Origin: Magnetospira sp.
Lineage (GTDB): Bacteria; Pseudomonadota; Alphaproteobacteria; Rhodospirillales; Magnetospiraceae
Assembly: GCA_028277325.1 (NCBI GenBank)
Contig: JANQGL010000019.1
Span: forward strand, 1-10,757
Reading direction: 5' to 3'
Length of the DNA stretch: 10,757 nt
This document shows positions 1 through 9,341 of this stretch, one piece after another. The position numbers and the translations under genes are program-made. The notes beneath the pieces were generated by a model that had not been told where the DNA came from, searched no databases, and saw only the letters and a list, made by a program, of their open reading frames with translations. Positions within the stretch are counted from its first letter, which is position 1. Every line of letters begins with the position of its first letter.

Positions 1-10
1 AGGCGGCGAC

Positions 11-1306
11 GTGGCGACCCTGTTCGAGAGCCGGGCGCCGCGTCCGCTGGCCGACCGCCTGCGGCCGGACGGCCTGGACGCGGTGGTCGGGCAGGACCAC
101 CTGCTGGGGCCGGACGGGGCCTTGCGCCGCATGCTCGACGCCGGGCGCCTGTCGTCGATCGTTCTGTGGGGACCGCCGGGGACCGGCAAGACGACCATCG
201 CCCGCCTGATCGCCGAGCGCGTCGATCTGTCCTTCGAGCCCCTGTCGGCGGTGTTCTCCGGGGTCGCCGACCTGCGCAAGGTGTTCGACCGGGCGCGCCA
301 GCGACGGGCGGCGGGCCAGGGCACCCTGCTGTTCATCGACGAGATCCACCGCTTCAACCGGGCCCAGCAGGACGGCTTCCTGCCCTACGTGGAGGACGGC
401 ACGGTGATCCTGGTCGGGGCGACCACCGAGAACCCGTCGTTCGAGCTGAACGGGGCGTTGCTGTCGCGCTGCCGGGTGCTGGTGCTCAACCGGCTGGGCG
501 ACGCCGCCCTGGAGACGCTGGCGGCGCGCGCCGAGGCGGAGGTCGGGCGGCCGCTGCCGCTGGACGACGAGGCACGGGCGGCGCTGCGGGCGATGGCCGA
601 CGGCGACGGGCGCTACCTGCTCAACATGGCGGAATCCCTGTTCGACCTGGCGGACGGGACGCGGCTCGACCCGGCCGGCCTGACCGCCGCCGTGCACAAG
701 CGGGCGCCGCTCTACGACAAGGCGCAGGAAGGCCACTACAACCTGATCTCGGCGCTCCACAAGTCGCTGCGCGGCTCCGACACCGATGCCGCGCTCTATT
801 GGCTGGCCCGCATGCTGACCGCCGGCGAGGACCCGCTCTACATCGCCCGCCGGCTGACCCGGTTCGCGGTCGAGGACGTCGGCCTGGCCGACCCCAACGC
901 CCTGACCCAGGCGATCGCCGCCTGGGAGGCCTTCGACCGCCTGGGCTCGCCGGAGGGCGACCTGGCGCTGGTCCAACTGGTGATCTACCTCGGCACCGCG
1001 CCGAAGTCCAACGCCGCCTACAAGGCGGAGGCGGCGGCGCGGCGCCTGGCGAAACAGTCCGGCTCCCTGATGCCGCCCAAGCACATCCTCAACGCGCCGA
1101 CCCGGCTGATGAAGGACCTGGACTACGGCAAGGGCTACCAGTACGACCACGACGCCGAGGACGGCTTCTCGGGCCAGGACTACTTCCCCGACGGCATGCG
1201 TCGCCAGCGCCTGTATTCCCCCGGCGAGCGCGGCTTCGAGCGCGAGATCGGCAAGCGGCTGGCCTACTGGGAGGAACTGCGGGCGAAGCGGCGGCGCGGG
1301 GACTGA
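11..1306 (+). CDS. rarA: Replication-associated recombination protein A (RarA/MgsA), AAA+ ATPase
   Basis: RarA is a cytoplasmic AAA+ ATPase related to clamp-loader subunits and RuvB. It works at stalled replication forks and in recombination. The 431-residue product is close to the usual family length (about 440). Visible motifs are Walker A GPPGTGKT (residues 54-61), Walker B LLFIDEIH (106-113), the sensor-1 stretch GATTENPSF (136-144) and the arginine-finger region LLSRCRV (150-156). The C-terminal MgsA-type oligomerisation region includes YWLARMLTAGEDPLYIARRL. The start used is a GTG with an AGGCGG-like sequence at the very window edge. The frame stays open to base 2, so a start further upstream cannot be excluded, but the N-terminus (MATLFESRAPRPLADRLRP) looks like a normal RarA beginning. 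A hairpin terminator follows, so it is probably the last gene of its transcript. Confidence 0.95.
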   Translation: MATLFESRAPRPLADRLRPDGLDAVVGQDHLLGPDGALRRMLDAGRLSSIVLWGPPGTGKTTIARLIAERVDLSFEPLSAVFSGVADLRKVFDRARQRRAAGQGTLLFIDEIHRFNRAQQDGFLPYVEDGTVILVGATTENPSFELNGALLSRCRVLVLNRLGDAALETLAARAEAEVGRPLPLDDEARAALRAMADGDGRYLLNMAESLFDLADGTRLDPAGLTAAVHKRAPLYDKAQEGHYNLISALHKSLRGSDTDAALYWLARMLTAGEDPLYIARRLTRFAVEDVGLADPNALTQAIAAWEAFDRLGSPEGDLALVQLVIYLGTAPKSNAAYKAEAAARRLAKQSGSLMPPKHILNAPTRLMKDLDYGKGYQYDHDAEDGFSGQDYFPDGMRRQRLYSPGERGFEREIGKRLAYWEELRAKRRRGD

Positions 1307-1308
1307 TC

Positions 1309-1350
1309 CCCCGGCATCCCGGCCGGCCGGATGCGGTTTCCGGGGCTTTT
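1309..1350 (+). terminator. Probable Rho-independent terminator after rarA
   Basis: Just after the rarA stop there is a nested inverted repeat. The outer arms are CCCCGG (1309-1314) and CCGGGG (1340-1345), and the inner arms are GCATCC (1314-1319) and GGATGC (1329-1334) around a GC-rich loop. CTTTT follows directly (1346-1350). The two arms share base 1314, so the exact fold is uncertain, and the T-run is short. The ATG at 1331, which could extend the next gene, lies inside this hairpin, an argument against using it as a start. Confidence 0.5.
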
Positions 1351-1363
1351 GACCCTGCAAGGG

Positions 1364-1369
1364 AGGAGG
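1364..1369 (+). promoter_or_regulatory. Shine-Dalgarno of the RNase T2 gene
   Basis: A perfect AGGAGG sits 6 nt before the ATG at 1376. It fixes the start there rather than at the in-frame ATG at 1331, which has no comparable site and would put 15 extra residues before the signal peptide. Confidence 0.8.
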
Positions 1370-1375
1370 TTTCAC

Positions 1376-2125
1376 ATGACGGCCTTGTCGCGCCCGGCCG
1401 CCGCGGTCCGGAGGATGGTTGTCCTGGGACTGGTCGGCGGCGTCCTGACGGCGACCGGCGGCGCCATGGCCGCCGACCATCTCCTGGCGGTCAGTTGGCA
1501 ACCGGCGTTCTGCGAAACCCACCGCGCCAAGCCGGAGTGCGCGACCCAGACCCGCGGCCGCTTCGACGCCGATCACTTCGCCCTGCACGGGCTGTGGCCG
1601 CAGCCGCGCGGGACGGTCTATTGCGGGGTCGCCCAAGACCTGGCGCGCGACGACCGGGCCGGCCGCTGGGACGCCCTGCCGGACCCGAGCCTCGATGCGG
1701 CGACGCGGGCCGAACTGCGTCGGGTGATGCCGGGCACCCAATCGCGGCTTGAGCGCCACGAATGGATCAAGCACGGCACCTGCTACGGAGCCCCGGCCGA
1801 GGCGTATTTCGCCGAGTCCCTGGCCCTGATGCGGGCCCTCAACGGATCGCCGGTACGCGACCTGTTCGCCGGACGGATCGGCCGGACGGTGACCCGGTCG
1901 GAGATCCGCGCCGCGTTCGACACCGCCTTCGGGGCCGGCGCCGGGGCGCGGGTGGAGGTGACCTGCACCCGGGAGGGGGACCCCCCGATGATCCTCGAAC
2001 TGCGCCTGCACCTGCGCGGCACCGTCGGGCCCGGGCCCGATCTGGGACGGTTGCTGACGGCGGCGGAGCCGGCGCGCGGCGGCTGCGCCGGGGGGCGCGT
2101 CGACCGGGTGGGGTACGGGCCGTAG
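1376..2125 (+). CDS. Secreted RNase T2-family ribonuclease
   Basis: This 249-residue protein is an RNase T2-family endoribonuclease, which cleaves single-stranded RNA through 2',3'-cyclic phosphates. Both signature blocks are present: CAS I in FALHGLWPQ (catalytic His71) and CAS II in HEWIKHGTC (Glu129, Lys132, His133). An N-terminal signal peptide is clear: basic residues up to about 13, a hydrophobic core VVLGLVGGVL, and a likely cleavage after AMA (residue 32). Six cysteines remain in the mature part (46, 55, 83, 136, 197, 237), which fits a disulfide-stabilised extracytoplasmic enzyme. Export to the periplasm or outside is therefore inferred, with RNA scavenging as the likely role (cf. 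E. coli RNase I). It lies after the rarA terminator and is convergent with the next gene, so it is probably monocistronic. I saw no clear promoter. Confidence 0.93.
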   Translation: MTALSRPAAAVRRMVVLGLVGGVLTATGGAMAADHLLAVSWQPAFCETHRAKPECATQTRGRFDADHFALHGLWPQPRGTVYCGVAQDLARDDRAGRWDALPDPSLDAATRAELRRVMPGTQSRLERHEWIKHGTCYGAPAEAYFAESLALMRALNGSPVRDLFAGRIGRTVTRSEIRAAFDTAFGAGAGARVEVTCTREGDPPMILELRLHLRGTVGPGPDLGRLLTAAEPARGGCAGGRVDRVGYGP

Positions 2126-2137
2126 CGTGGCATGCAT

Positions 2138-2168
2138 CCGGACGCGATCGGGAGGAGGTCCCGTCCGG
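2138..2168. terminator. Inverted repeat in convergent gap, possible terminator
   Basis: CCGGACG (2138-2144) and CGTCCGG (2162-2168) form a perfect 7-bp stem with a 17-nt loop, beginning 12 nt after the RNase T2 stop codon. The position between convergent genes suits a terminator. There is no T-run on either side, so this is a weak call. Confidence 0.25.
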
Positions 2169-2183
2169 GAGCAGGGTGCGCCA

Positions 2184-2200
2184 ATCGCCAGGATGGCGAT
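2184..2200 (-). terminator. Compact hairpin after the SGNH gene, possible terminator
   Basis: ATCGCCA and TGGCGAT form a perfect 7-bp stem with a 3-nt loop. It lies 11 nt past the stop of the - strand SGNH hydrolase gene. Without a T-run it could be an intrinsic terminator of reduced efficiency or an mRNA 3'-end stabiliser, and it could act in both directions. Confidence 0.35.
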
Positions 2201-2211
2201 CCGTCGGGCGG

Positions 2212-3213
2212 CTATCGGACGAGATCGGCGTAGTCGCGCGCCAGTTTCCGCAGGATCGCCCGGGCGGCGATCCGGTGCCCCAATCGCGACGGGTGCGGAT
2301 CGTTTTCGAGCACCCGGAGCCGTCCGGGCTCGTAATCGCGGTAGGCGTCGAGCAGGTCCAGCGTATCGAGGCCCGCCGCTTCGGCCGCGGCGGCCACCTG
2401 CCGGTGGATCGGGGCATAGCGGTAGGTGGCCCAGTCGTGTTTCGGGAACAACGGGAAGATCACCAGAACCGTCGGGATGCCTTCGCGCGACGCGACCCGA
2501 CCGATATCGGCGAAGGCTTTCGGCACGGTCGGCCAGGCCGAACCGGAGGACGCGTGCAGGTATTGTACGTAATCGCCGCTCCCATGAAGCGAGACCTCGA
2601 ACTGTCTCCATGATTTCAGGGCAAGACGCGTCACATGGAAGTCGCGATACCATTTGTCCTCGGCGAAATACCTGTGAAGCGGCTGGATCGGCAGGAACTC
2701 CGGATCATTGAGCACGTAGCCGACAACAATCAGATCCGGTTTCCATCCGAGCGCCTTGTGGCGGACCACCAGCGCCTCGTCCGCCGCGCTGTAGCCTCCG
2801 ACGCCGAGGTTCAGGACGTCGGCCGGACGCGACGGAGTCGCGTCCCGCAAGAGATGTTCGAGGATGTTCGGATAGGCGTCTTCGGCGTCGACATGGAACC
2901 CGAACGTAAATGAATCGCCGATGCCGGCGATCCGAAGGATGTTTCGGTCCGTATCGGGGTGCGGTTCGTCGTCGCGCATACCGTAGGCGTTGGTGCGGAC
3001 GTATCCGTTCCTGGATTCCCGGGCCACGCCCGGTTTCAGTTCGTAGGCGAGGCCCGGAATATCCGATCGCCGGTGCAGGAGGTCGAACCACGCTTCCCGC
3101 GACCGGATCGGCGCCATGAAGTGAACGGGATACACCAGCCGCAAGACCAGTTCGGCTCCGACCAGCGCCGCAATCAGCGAAAGCAAAACGATGGCAACCG
3201 GATGTTTCAGCAT
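2212..3213 (-). CDS. Membrane-anchored SGNH/GDSL-family hydrolase
   Basis: This protein of about 333 residues has one N-terminal hydrophobic segment (about residues 5-27), probably a signal anchor with the catalytic domain outside the cytoplasm. SGNH blocks are recognisable: GDSFTFG with the nucleophile Ser101, GVGGYS with the block II glycine, GYVLND with Asn169, and NDPHPSRLGH with His307. The residue three before that His, usually Asp in SGNH enzymes, is Asn304, with Asp305 next to it. SGNH proteins are esterases, lipases or O-acetyl-modifying enzymes, and the substrate here is unknown. The start chosen is the ATG at 3213, since the predicted promoter would start transcription near 3236. 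A TTG at 3234 would add seven residues but leave almost no leader. GC is lower than in the neighbours (33 of 60 bases in 2701-2760, against 45 of 60 in 3541-3600), suggesting a different origin. Confidence 0.85.
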   Translation of the reverse strand: MLKHPVAIVLLSLIAALVGAELVLRLVYPVHFMAPIRSREAWFDLLHRRSDIPGLAYELKPGVARESRNGYVRTNAYGMRDDEPHPDTDRNILRIAGIGDSFTFGFHVDAEDAYPNILEHLLRDATPSRPADVLNLGVGGYSAADEALVVRHKALGWKPDLIVVGYVLNDPEFLPIQPLHRYFAEDKWYRDFHVTRLALKSWRQFEVSLHGSGDYVQYLHASSGSAWPTVPKAFADIGRVASREGIPTVLVIFPLFPKHDWATYRYAPIHRQVAAAAEAAGLDTLDLLDAYRDYEPGRLRVLENDPHPSRLGHRIAARAILRKLARDYADLVR

Positions 3214-3242
3214 CGCTCGGGGCCCGGACCGCAAACACGACG

Positions 3243-3271
3243 AATAGAAACCCGCGTTATCGCGACGTCAA
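3243..3271 (-). promoter_or_regulatory. Sigma70-like promoter for the SGNH gene
   Basis: On the - strand, TTGACG (3271-3266; 5 of 6 matches to the -35 consensus) is followed after exactly 17 bp by TCTATT (3248-3243; 4 of 6 matches to the -10). Transcription would begin about 23 nt before the ATG at 3213. It lies in the 141-bp gap before the gene, so the SGNH gene probably has its own transcript. Confidence 0.5.
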
Positions 3272-3336
3272 GTTGTTTGGCGCCCGCTTCGAACGGTCGC
3301 GTTGGATCGCCGGGGTTTGCAGGCGGCCCGCTGCCA

Positions 3337-3350
3337 TCCGATGCATCGGA
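3337..3350. other. Perfect 14-bp palindrome
   Basis: TCCGATGCATCGGA is perfectly self-complementary. It lies 4 nt past the stop of the ceramidase-like gene and about 65 bp upstream of the predicted -35 of the SGNH gene. It could be a short terminator hairpin, an operator or chance. There is no T-run next to it. Confidence 0.3.
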
Positions 3351-3354
3351 CCCT

Positions 3355-4323
3355 CTAAAGCCGGAACGGCTCGGTGGCCGGAACCATGTCTTCCCAGCCC
3401 TGGGCGAGCAGGGTGCCGGCCCCCGGATTGGCGATCACCGACAGCCGCGTCGCCTTGTTGAGGATCGGCGGCGCGACCCAGTCGAAGCCGTTGTCCGCCG
3501 TCGCCATGTGCGACTCCATCCGGGCCAGCCGTCCGGGGCTGTCCCAGCCGCGCCCGTGGCCGGTTCGCGGCATCGCCACGTAATGGTTGGCCGCCGCCGA
3601 CGGGAAGGGCAGAACGCCGGCCTCGGTCGGCGTGCGCTCGATCACGCAGCCTTCGTTCGGCGCCGCGCCGACCAGGGTGTAGAACACCGGCAGGCAGACC
3701 TCGGTCTCGGTCAGCATTCGGCGCGCCGAATCGTAGTCGGTGCAGGCCTCGCAGACCCGGCGCAGCAGGTGGCTGGGCGGCAGGGCCCGGCTGCGCCCGA
3801 CCGCCCAGCGGTCGAGCAGCCAGTCGAACGCGCGCAGGCCGCTGCGCCGGGTCAGCGGCGGCTGGTTGAGGGCGACCGCGAACCGCCCCGGCGCCATGGC
3901 CGTCAGCACCCCGACGAATCCCGGCCAGGTGAGCGACAGGAAATGGCCCGCCGGACCATGCTGCAGGACCACCATCATGGTCGAGCCGAGGCCGGCATAG
4001 AACCAGTCCAGGGTGCGCAGCAGACGCGGCGTCGGGTGCTCGGGGTCGACCGTCGCCGCGGCGGTGCAGGTCCACTCGAGGCTGAGGTTCAGCATCCAGG
4101 CGCCCGGCGCCCCCACCGTGCGGGCGACCGCCGCGATCTCCGCCGCGTAGGGGTTTGCCGCCCGCTCCATCCAGCGTCGCGACAGCCGGTCGCCGACCCG
4201 CAGCACCGGCCGGCCGTAGATCCGGCGGGCGGTCGCCATCAGAACCTCCAGGCGGTCCGCCTCGATCGCCGCCAGGTCGGGCAGGCCGCCCGGTTCCGGT
4301 TCGTGAAACGGGATGTGCGGCAT
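3355..4323 (-). CDS. Acid ceramidase/NAAA-like cysteine Ntn-hydrolase (linear amide C-N hydrolase)
   Basis: This 322-residue protein resembles acid ceramidase and N-acylethanolamine acid amidase, which hydrolyse amide bonds of fatty acyl amides with an N-terminal cysteine freed by autocleavage. Cys86 in the sequence WTCTAAATVD is the predicted nucleophile. LLRTLDW gives Arg103 and Asp106 with the family's R-x-x-D spacing. GVLTAMAPGRFAVALNQ (138-154) and the CTDYDSARRMLTETEVCLPVFYTLVG stretch (194-219) are followed by NEGCVIER and an ANHYV Asn (247), all in the order seen in acid ceramidase. Autocleavage would fall between Thr85 and Cys86. I see no signal peptide, so it is probably cytoplasmic. 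AGGAGG (4340-4335) lies 11 nt before the ATG, and a cluster of CDSs on the same strand lies upstream. The substrate is not predictable; other members of this fold act on bile salts or penicillins. Confidence 0.7.
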   Translation of the reverse strand: MPHIPFHEPEPGGLPDLAAIEADRLEVLMATARRIYGRPVLRVGDRLSRRWMERAANPYAAEIAAVARTVGAPGAWMLNLSLEWTCTAAATVDPEHPTPRLLRTLDWFYAGLGSTMMVVLQHGPAGHFLSLTWPGFVGVLTAMAPGRFAVALNQPPLTRRSGLRAFDWLLDRWAVGRSRALPPSHLLRRVCEACTDYDSARRMLTETEVCLPVFYTLVGAAPNEGCVIERTPTEAGVLPFPSAAANHYVAMPRTGHGRGWDSPGRLARMESHMATADNGFDWVAPPILNKATRLSVIANPGAGTLLAQGWEDMVPATEPFRL

Positions 4324-4376
4324 GGCGGTCCGGTCCTCCTGACAGCGGGGTGGCGGCGGCACCCGGTGTCGGGCCT

Positions 4377-4417
4377 CCCCCTGAGGTGCGAGCTTAGGCG
4401 AGCCTCGAAGGATGACG
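4377..4417 (-). repeat. REP-like palindromic repeat, copy A
   Basis: Read on the - strand, this shares a 32-nt core with copies B and C, from CCTTCGAGGCTCGCC through AAGCTCGCACCTCAGG. It differs in the outer arms (ATCC instead of ACCC, and GGGGAGG at the end). It lies between the acylphosphatase and ceramidase-like genes, in inverted orientation relative to B and C. Confidence 0.85.
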
Positions 4418-4448
4418 CATGATCGCCTTGGGAAAAAGGGGGGGATCG

Positions 4449-4724
4449 TCACACCGTCGGCAACTGCCGGAACCCGCGCTCGGCCGGCGCCGCCGCCGGT
4501 GCGACGGCGAGGTCGTCGACCCGGGCCGCCGACGGTCCGTCGCGGCAGGCCGCCAGCATGGCCTCCACCGCCTCCCCGGAGCCGCTGAACAGGGCCTCGA
4601 CGCTGCCGTCGGCGCGGTTGCGGACCCACCCCTCGAGACCGCGCCGGGTCGCCTCGCGGACCGTCCAGCCGCGATACCAGACGCCCTGCACCCGGCCCTC
4701 GATGCGCACCCGCACGCAGGCCAT
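4449..4724 (-). CDS. acyP: Acylphosphatase
   Basis: This small cytoplasmic enzyme (91 residues, normal for the family) hydrolyses carboxyl-phosphate bonds in acyl phosphates. The signature [12 protein letters not shown] (residues 10-21) holds the phosphate-binding loop and the invariant Arg18. [17 protein letters not shown] (32-48) holds the catalytic Asn36 and the second signature. The C-terminal part is Ala-rich and ends FRQLPTV. The ATG is 10 nt after the pccA stop, and that TAG forms part of a TAGGG ribosome-binding site 8 nt before the start. Co-transcription and coupling to pccA are therefore likely. Its substrate here could be acyl phosphates linked to propionate or acetate metabolism, which is an inference from position only. 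Confidence 0.93.
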   Translation of the reverse strand: MACVRVRIEGRVQGVWYRGWTVREATRRGLEGWVRNRADGSVEALFSGSGEAVEAMLAACRDGPSAARVDDLAVAPAAAPAERGFRQLPTV

Positions 4725-4734
4725 CGCCGGCGCC

Positions 4735-6720
<1,986 letters not shown>

Positions 6721-6761
6721 GGTCATGTCCTAAACTCGGTCTCGATGTCCGGCTGCTCGCA

Positions 6762-6805
6762 CCTCACCCTTCGAGGCTCGCCTAAGCTCGCACCTCAGGA
6801 TGAGG
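6762..6805 (+). repeat. REP-like palindromic repeat, copy B
   Basis: The element begins CCTCACCCTTCGAGG and ends CCTCAGGATGAGG, so the outer arms are imperfect inverted repeats. The inner part carries GCTCGC twice, separated by CTAA. It matches copy C over 41 nt with one difference (GGATG against GGGTG). Confidence 0.9.
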
Positions 6806-6829
6806 TGTCCTTGCTTCCATGGCCCCAAC

Positions 6830-6870
6830 CACCCTTCGAGGCTCGCCTAAGCTCGCACCTCAGGGTGAGG
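6830..6870 (+). repeat. REP-like palindromic repeat, copy C
   Basis: Same orientation and same inner sequence as copy B, 24 bp further on. It ends CCTCAGGGTGAGG, whose arm pairs with the CACCCTTCGAGG beginning. Confidence 0.9.
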
Positions 6871-6883
6871 GCTTGGTGATTTG

Positions 6884-6927
6884 CACCTTCACCCTGAGGT
6901 GGCCCGCAGGGCCCTCGAAGGGTGAGG
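6884..6927 (-). repeat. REP-like palindromic repeat, copy D, with a different inner hairpin
   Basis: The outer arms match copies B and C but in inverted orientation: CACCCT (6890-6895) pairs with AGGGTG (6919-6924). The centre is different: GAG/CTC and GGCCC-GCA-GGGCC (6901-6913) extend the stem into a long hairpin. It lies 69 nt after the pccB stop on the pccB/pccA transcript and may affect mRNA stability or termination. A possible remnant (CTCGAAGGGCGGGCCTC) lies at 6981-6997. Confidence 0.85.
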
Positions 6928-6995
6928 GCCCGCTTTCCTTCGGTTCCCCGCACTCTTTTACGGCCTCGTCCTGTGGTGCTCTCGAAGGGCGGGCC

Positions 6996-8528
<1,533 letters not shown>

Positions 8529-8541
8529 GGAAGCCCTCGAA

Positions 8542-8565
8542 CGATCTCACGAACAAGCGATCTCA
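8542..8565 (-). promoter_or_regulatory. Direct repeat upstream of pccB, possible operator
   Basis: On the - strand, TGAGATCG occurs twice (8565-8558 and 8549-8542) with starts 16 bp apart, 13 bp before the pccB start. The 102-bp gap between the ATP12 gene and pccB is the natural place for a pccB promoter, but I found no convincing -35/-10 pair. No known regulator site is recognised. Confidence 0.25.
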
Positions 8566-8630
8566 TGCCATACCACGGGCGGTCTATGCTGCACCAGCGA
8601 AATCAAGCCCTGCACCGCCGAACGCCCGGT

Positions 8631-9341
8631 TCAGGGAGCGGTGGCGAGCCGGATCAGGCGCTCGGCGGCCGCCAGATCCGCCGACAGGGCATCCCGGCGG
8701 GCCGCCGCCGCCTCGTCGGCGCCCCACAGCTCCATTTGGTACGTTTCGTCCAGTTGGGCGATCTCGAACGCCTGTGCGGCATCGATCCGGCCGTCGTGCA
8801 GGGCCAGGCCGACCACCAGCGACCCGGCGGCCGCGGTCGCCTCGGCCAGCCCGGTCAGGGGCAAGGGGTCCAGGCGGTCAAGAACGCCCCGCAGGCGGGC
8901 CGCCGCTTCCGCCGGCTGGGTCACCGGGAGAATCCCCGTCGTCACCCGCAGGCGCGCGGCGTGGCGATCGGCCAGCCAGTCCAGCAGCGGCTGCCAGGCC
9001 GCCCGCTGGCGCGCCGCCAGTTCCGCCGGCGCCTCGGCCCGGTAGCAGAGAAGATCGGTATCGACGAAGCGCAGCAAGCCGTCCACCAGGTCGCCCGGTC
9101 GTTCGGCGGTCCGGTCGAGGGCCGTGCAGACCAGGCGGAACAGCGGCATGGACCGCGGCCGGACGGTGTCTCCCTGGGCCGCCCATTCCCCGGCCAGGGC
9201 CGCCGCCAGTCCCTGCGCGGCGACCACCACCGGTCGTCCGAGCGGCGTGCGCAGCGGGCGGCCGTCGAGCAGAACGGCGTGGCCGCCGCCGGCCGCCGGA
9301 CCGGTGACGGCCTCGGTGTAGGAACGCCGCGTGGTCCGCAT
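8631..9341 (-). CDS. ATP12-family F1F0-ATP synthase assembly chaperone
   Basis: ATP12 binds free alpha subunits of F1-ATPase and keeps them competent for assembly with beta; the family is found in mitochondria and alphaproteobacteria. The 236-residue product shows the family's conserved features in order. LLDGRPLRTPLGRPVVV (24-40) is followed by GEWAAQGDTVRPRSMPLFRL (51-70) with the W/E and RPxxMPL pattern. FVDTDLLCYRAE (92-103), QPLLDW (117-122) and a C-terminal ETYQMELWGADEAA (199-212) complete it. There is no signal peptide, so it acts in the cytoplasm. Its ATG overlaps the TGA of the upstream AsmA-family gene by one base (TGATG at 9343-9339), and no good ribosome-binding site is visible, so it is probably translated by coupling. 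Confidence 0.9.
   Translation of the reverse strand: MRTTRRSYTEAVTGPAAGGGHAVLLDGRPLRTPLGRPVVVAAQGLAAALAGEWAAQGDTVRPRSMPLFRLVCTALDRTAERPGDLVDGLLRFVDTDLLCYRAEAPAELAARQRAAWQPLLDWLADRHAARLRVTTGILPVTQPAEAAARLRGVLDRLDPLPLTGLAEATAAAGSLVVGLALHDGRIDAAQAFEIAQLDETYQMELWGADEAAAARRDALSADLAAAERLIRLATAP

Noticed and set aside
1331..1375. In-frame upstream ATG adding 15 residues to the RNase T2 protein
   Set aside because: It lies inside the predicted rarA terminator hairpin, while a perfect AGGAGG precedes the ATG at 1376 and gives a standard signal peptide.
166..1752. Second + strand open frame of 528 codons overlapping rarA and the RNase T2 gene
   Set aside because: It is Arg/Gly/Pro-rich with no motif, while the overlapping frame encodes intact RarA motifs.
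1319..4417. Insertion sequence or other mobile element around the low-GC SGNH gene
   Set aside because: No transposase, integrase, target-site duplication or terminal inverted repeats flanking the gene were seen; only composition differs.
4422..4448. Poly-T stretch on the - strand after acyP, as a possible terminator
   Set aside because: The T-run is not preceded by any stem that I can find, so intrinsic termination is not supported.
4324..4629. N-terminal extension of the ceramidase-like protein in the same open frame
   Set aside because: The extension translates the REP-like repeat and part of acyP in another frame. AGGAGG points to the ATG at 4323.
6762..6927. CRISPR array
   Set aside because: The repeats are palindromic and occur in both orientations with irregular spacing. 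There are no regular unique spacers and no cas genes.
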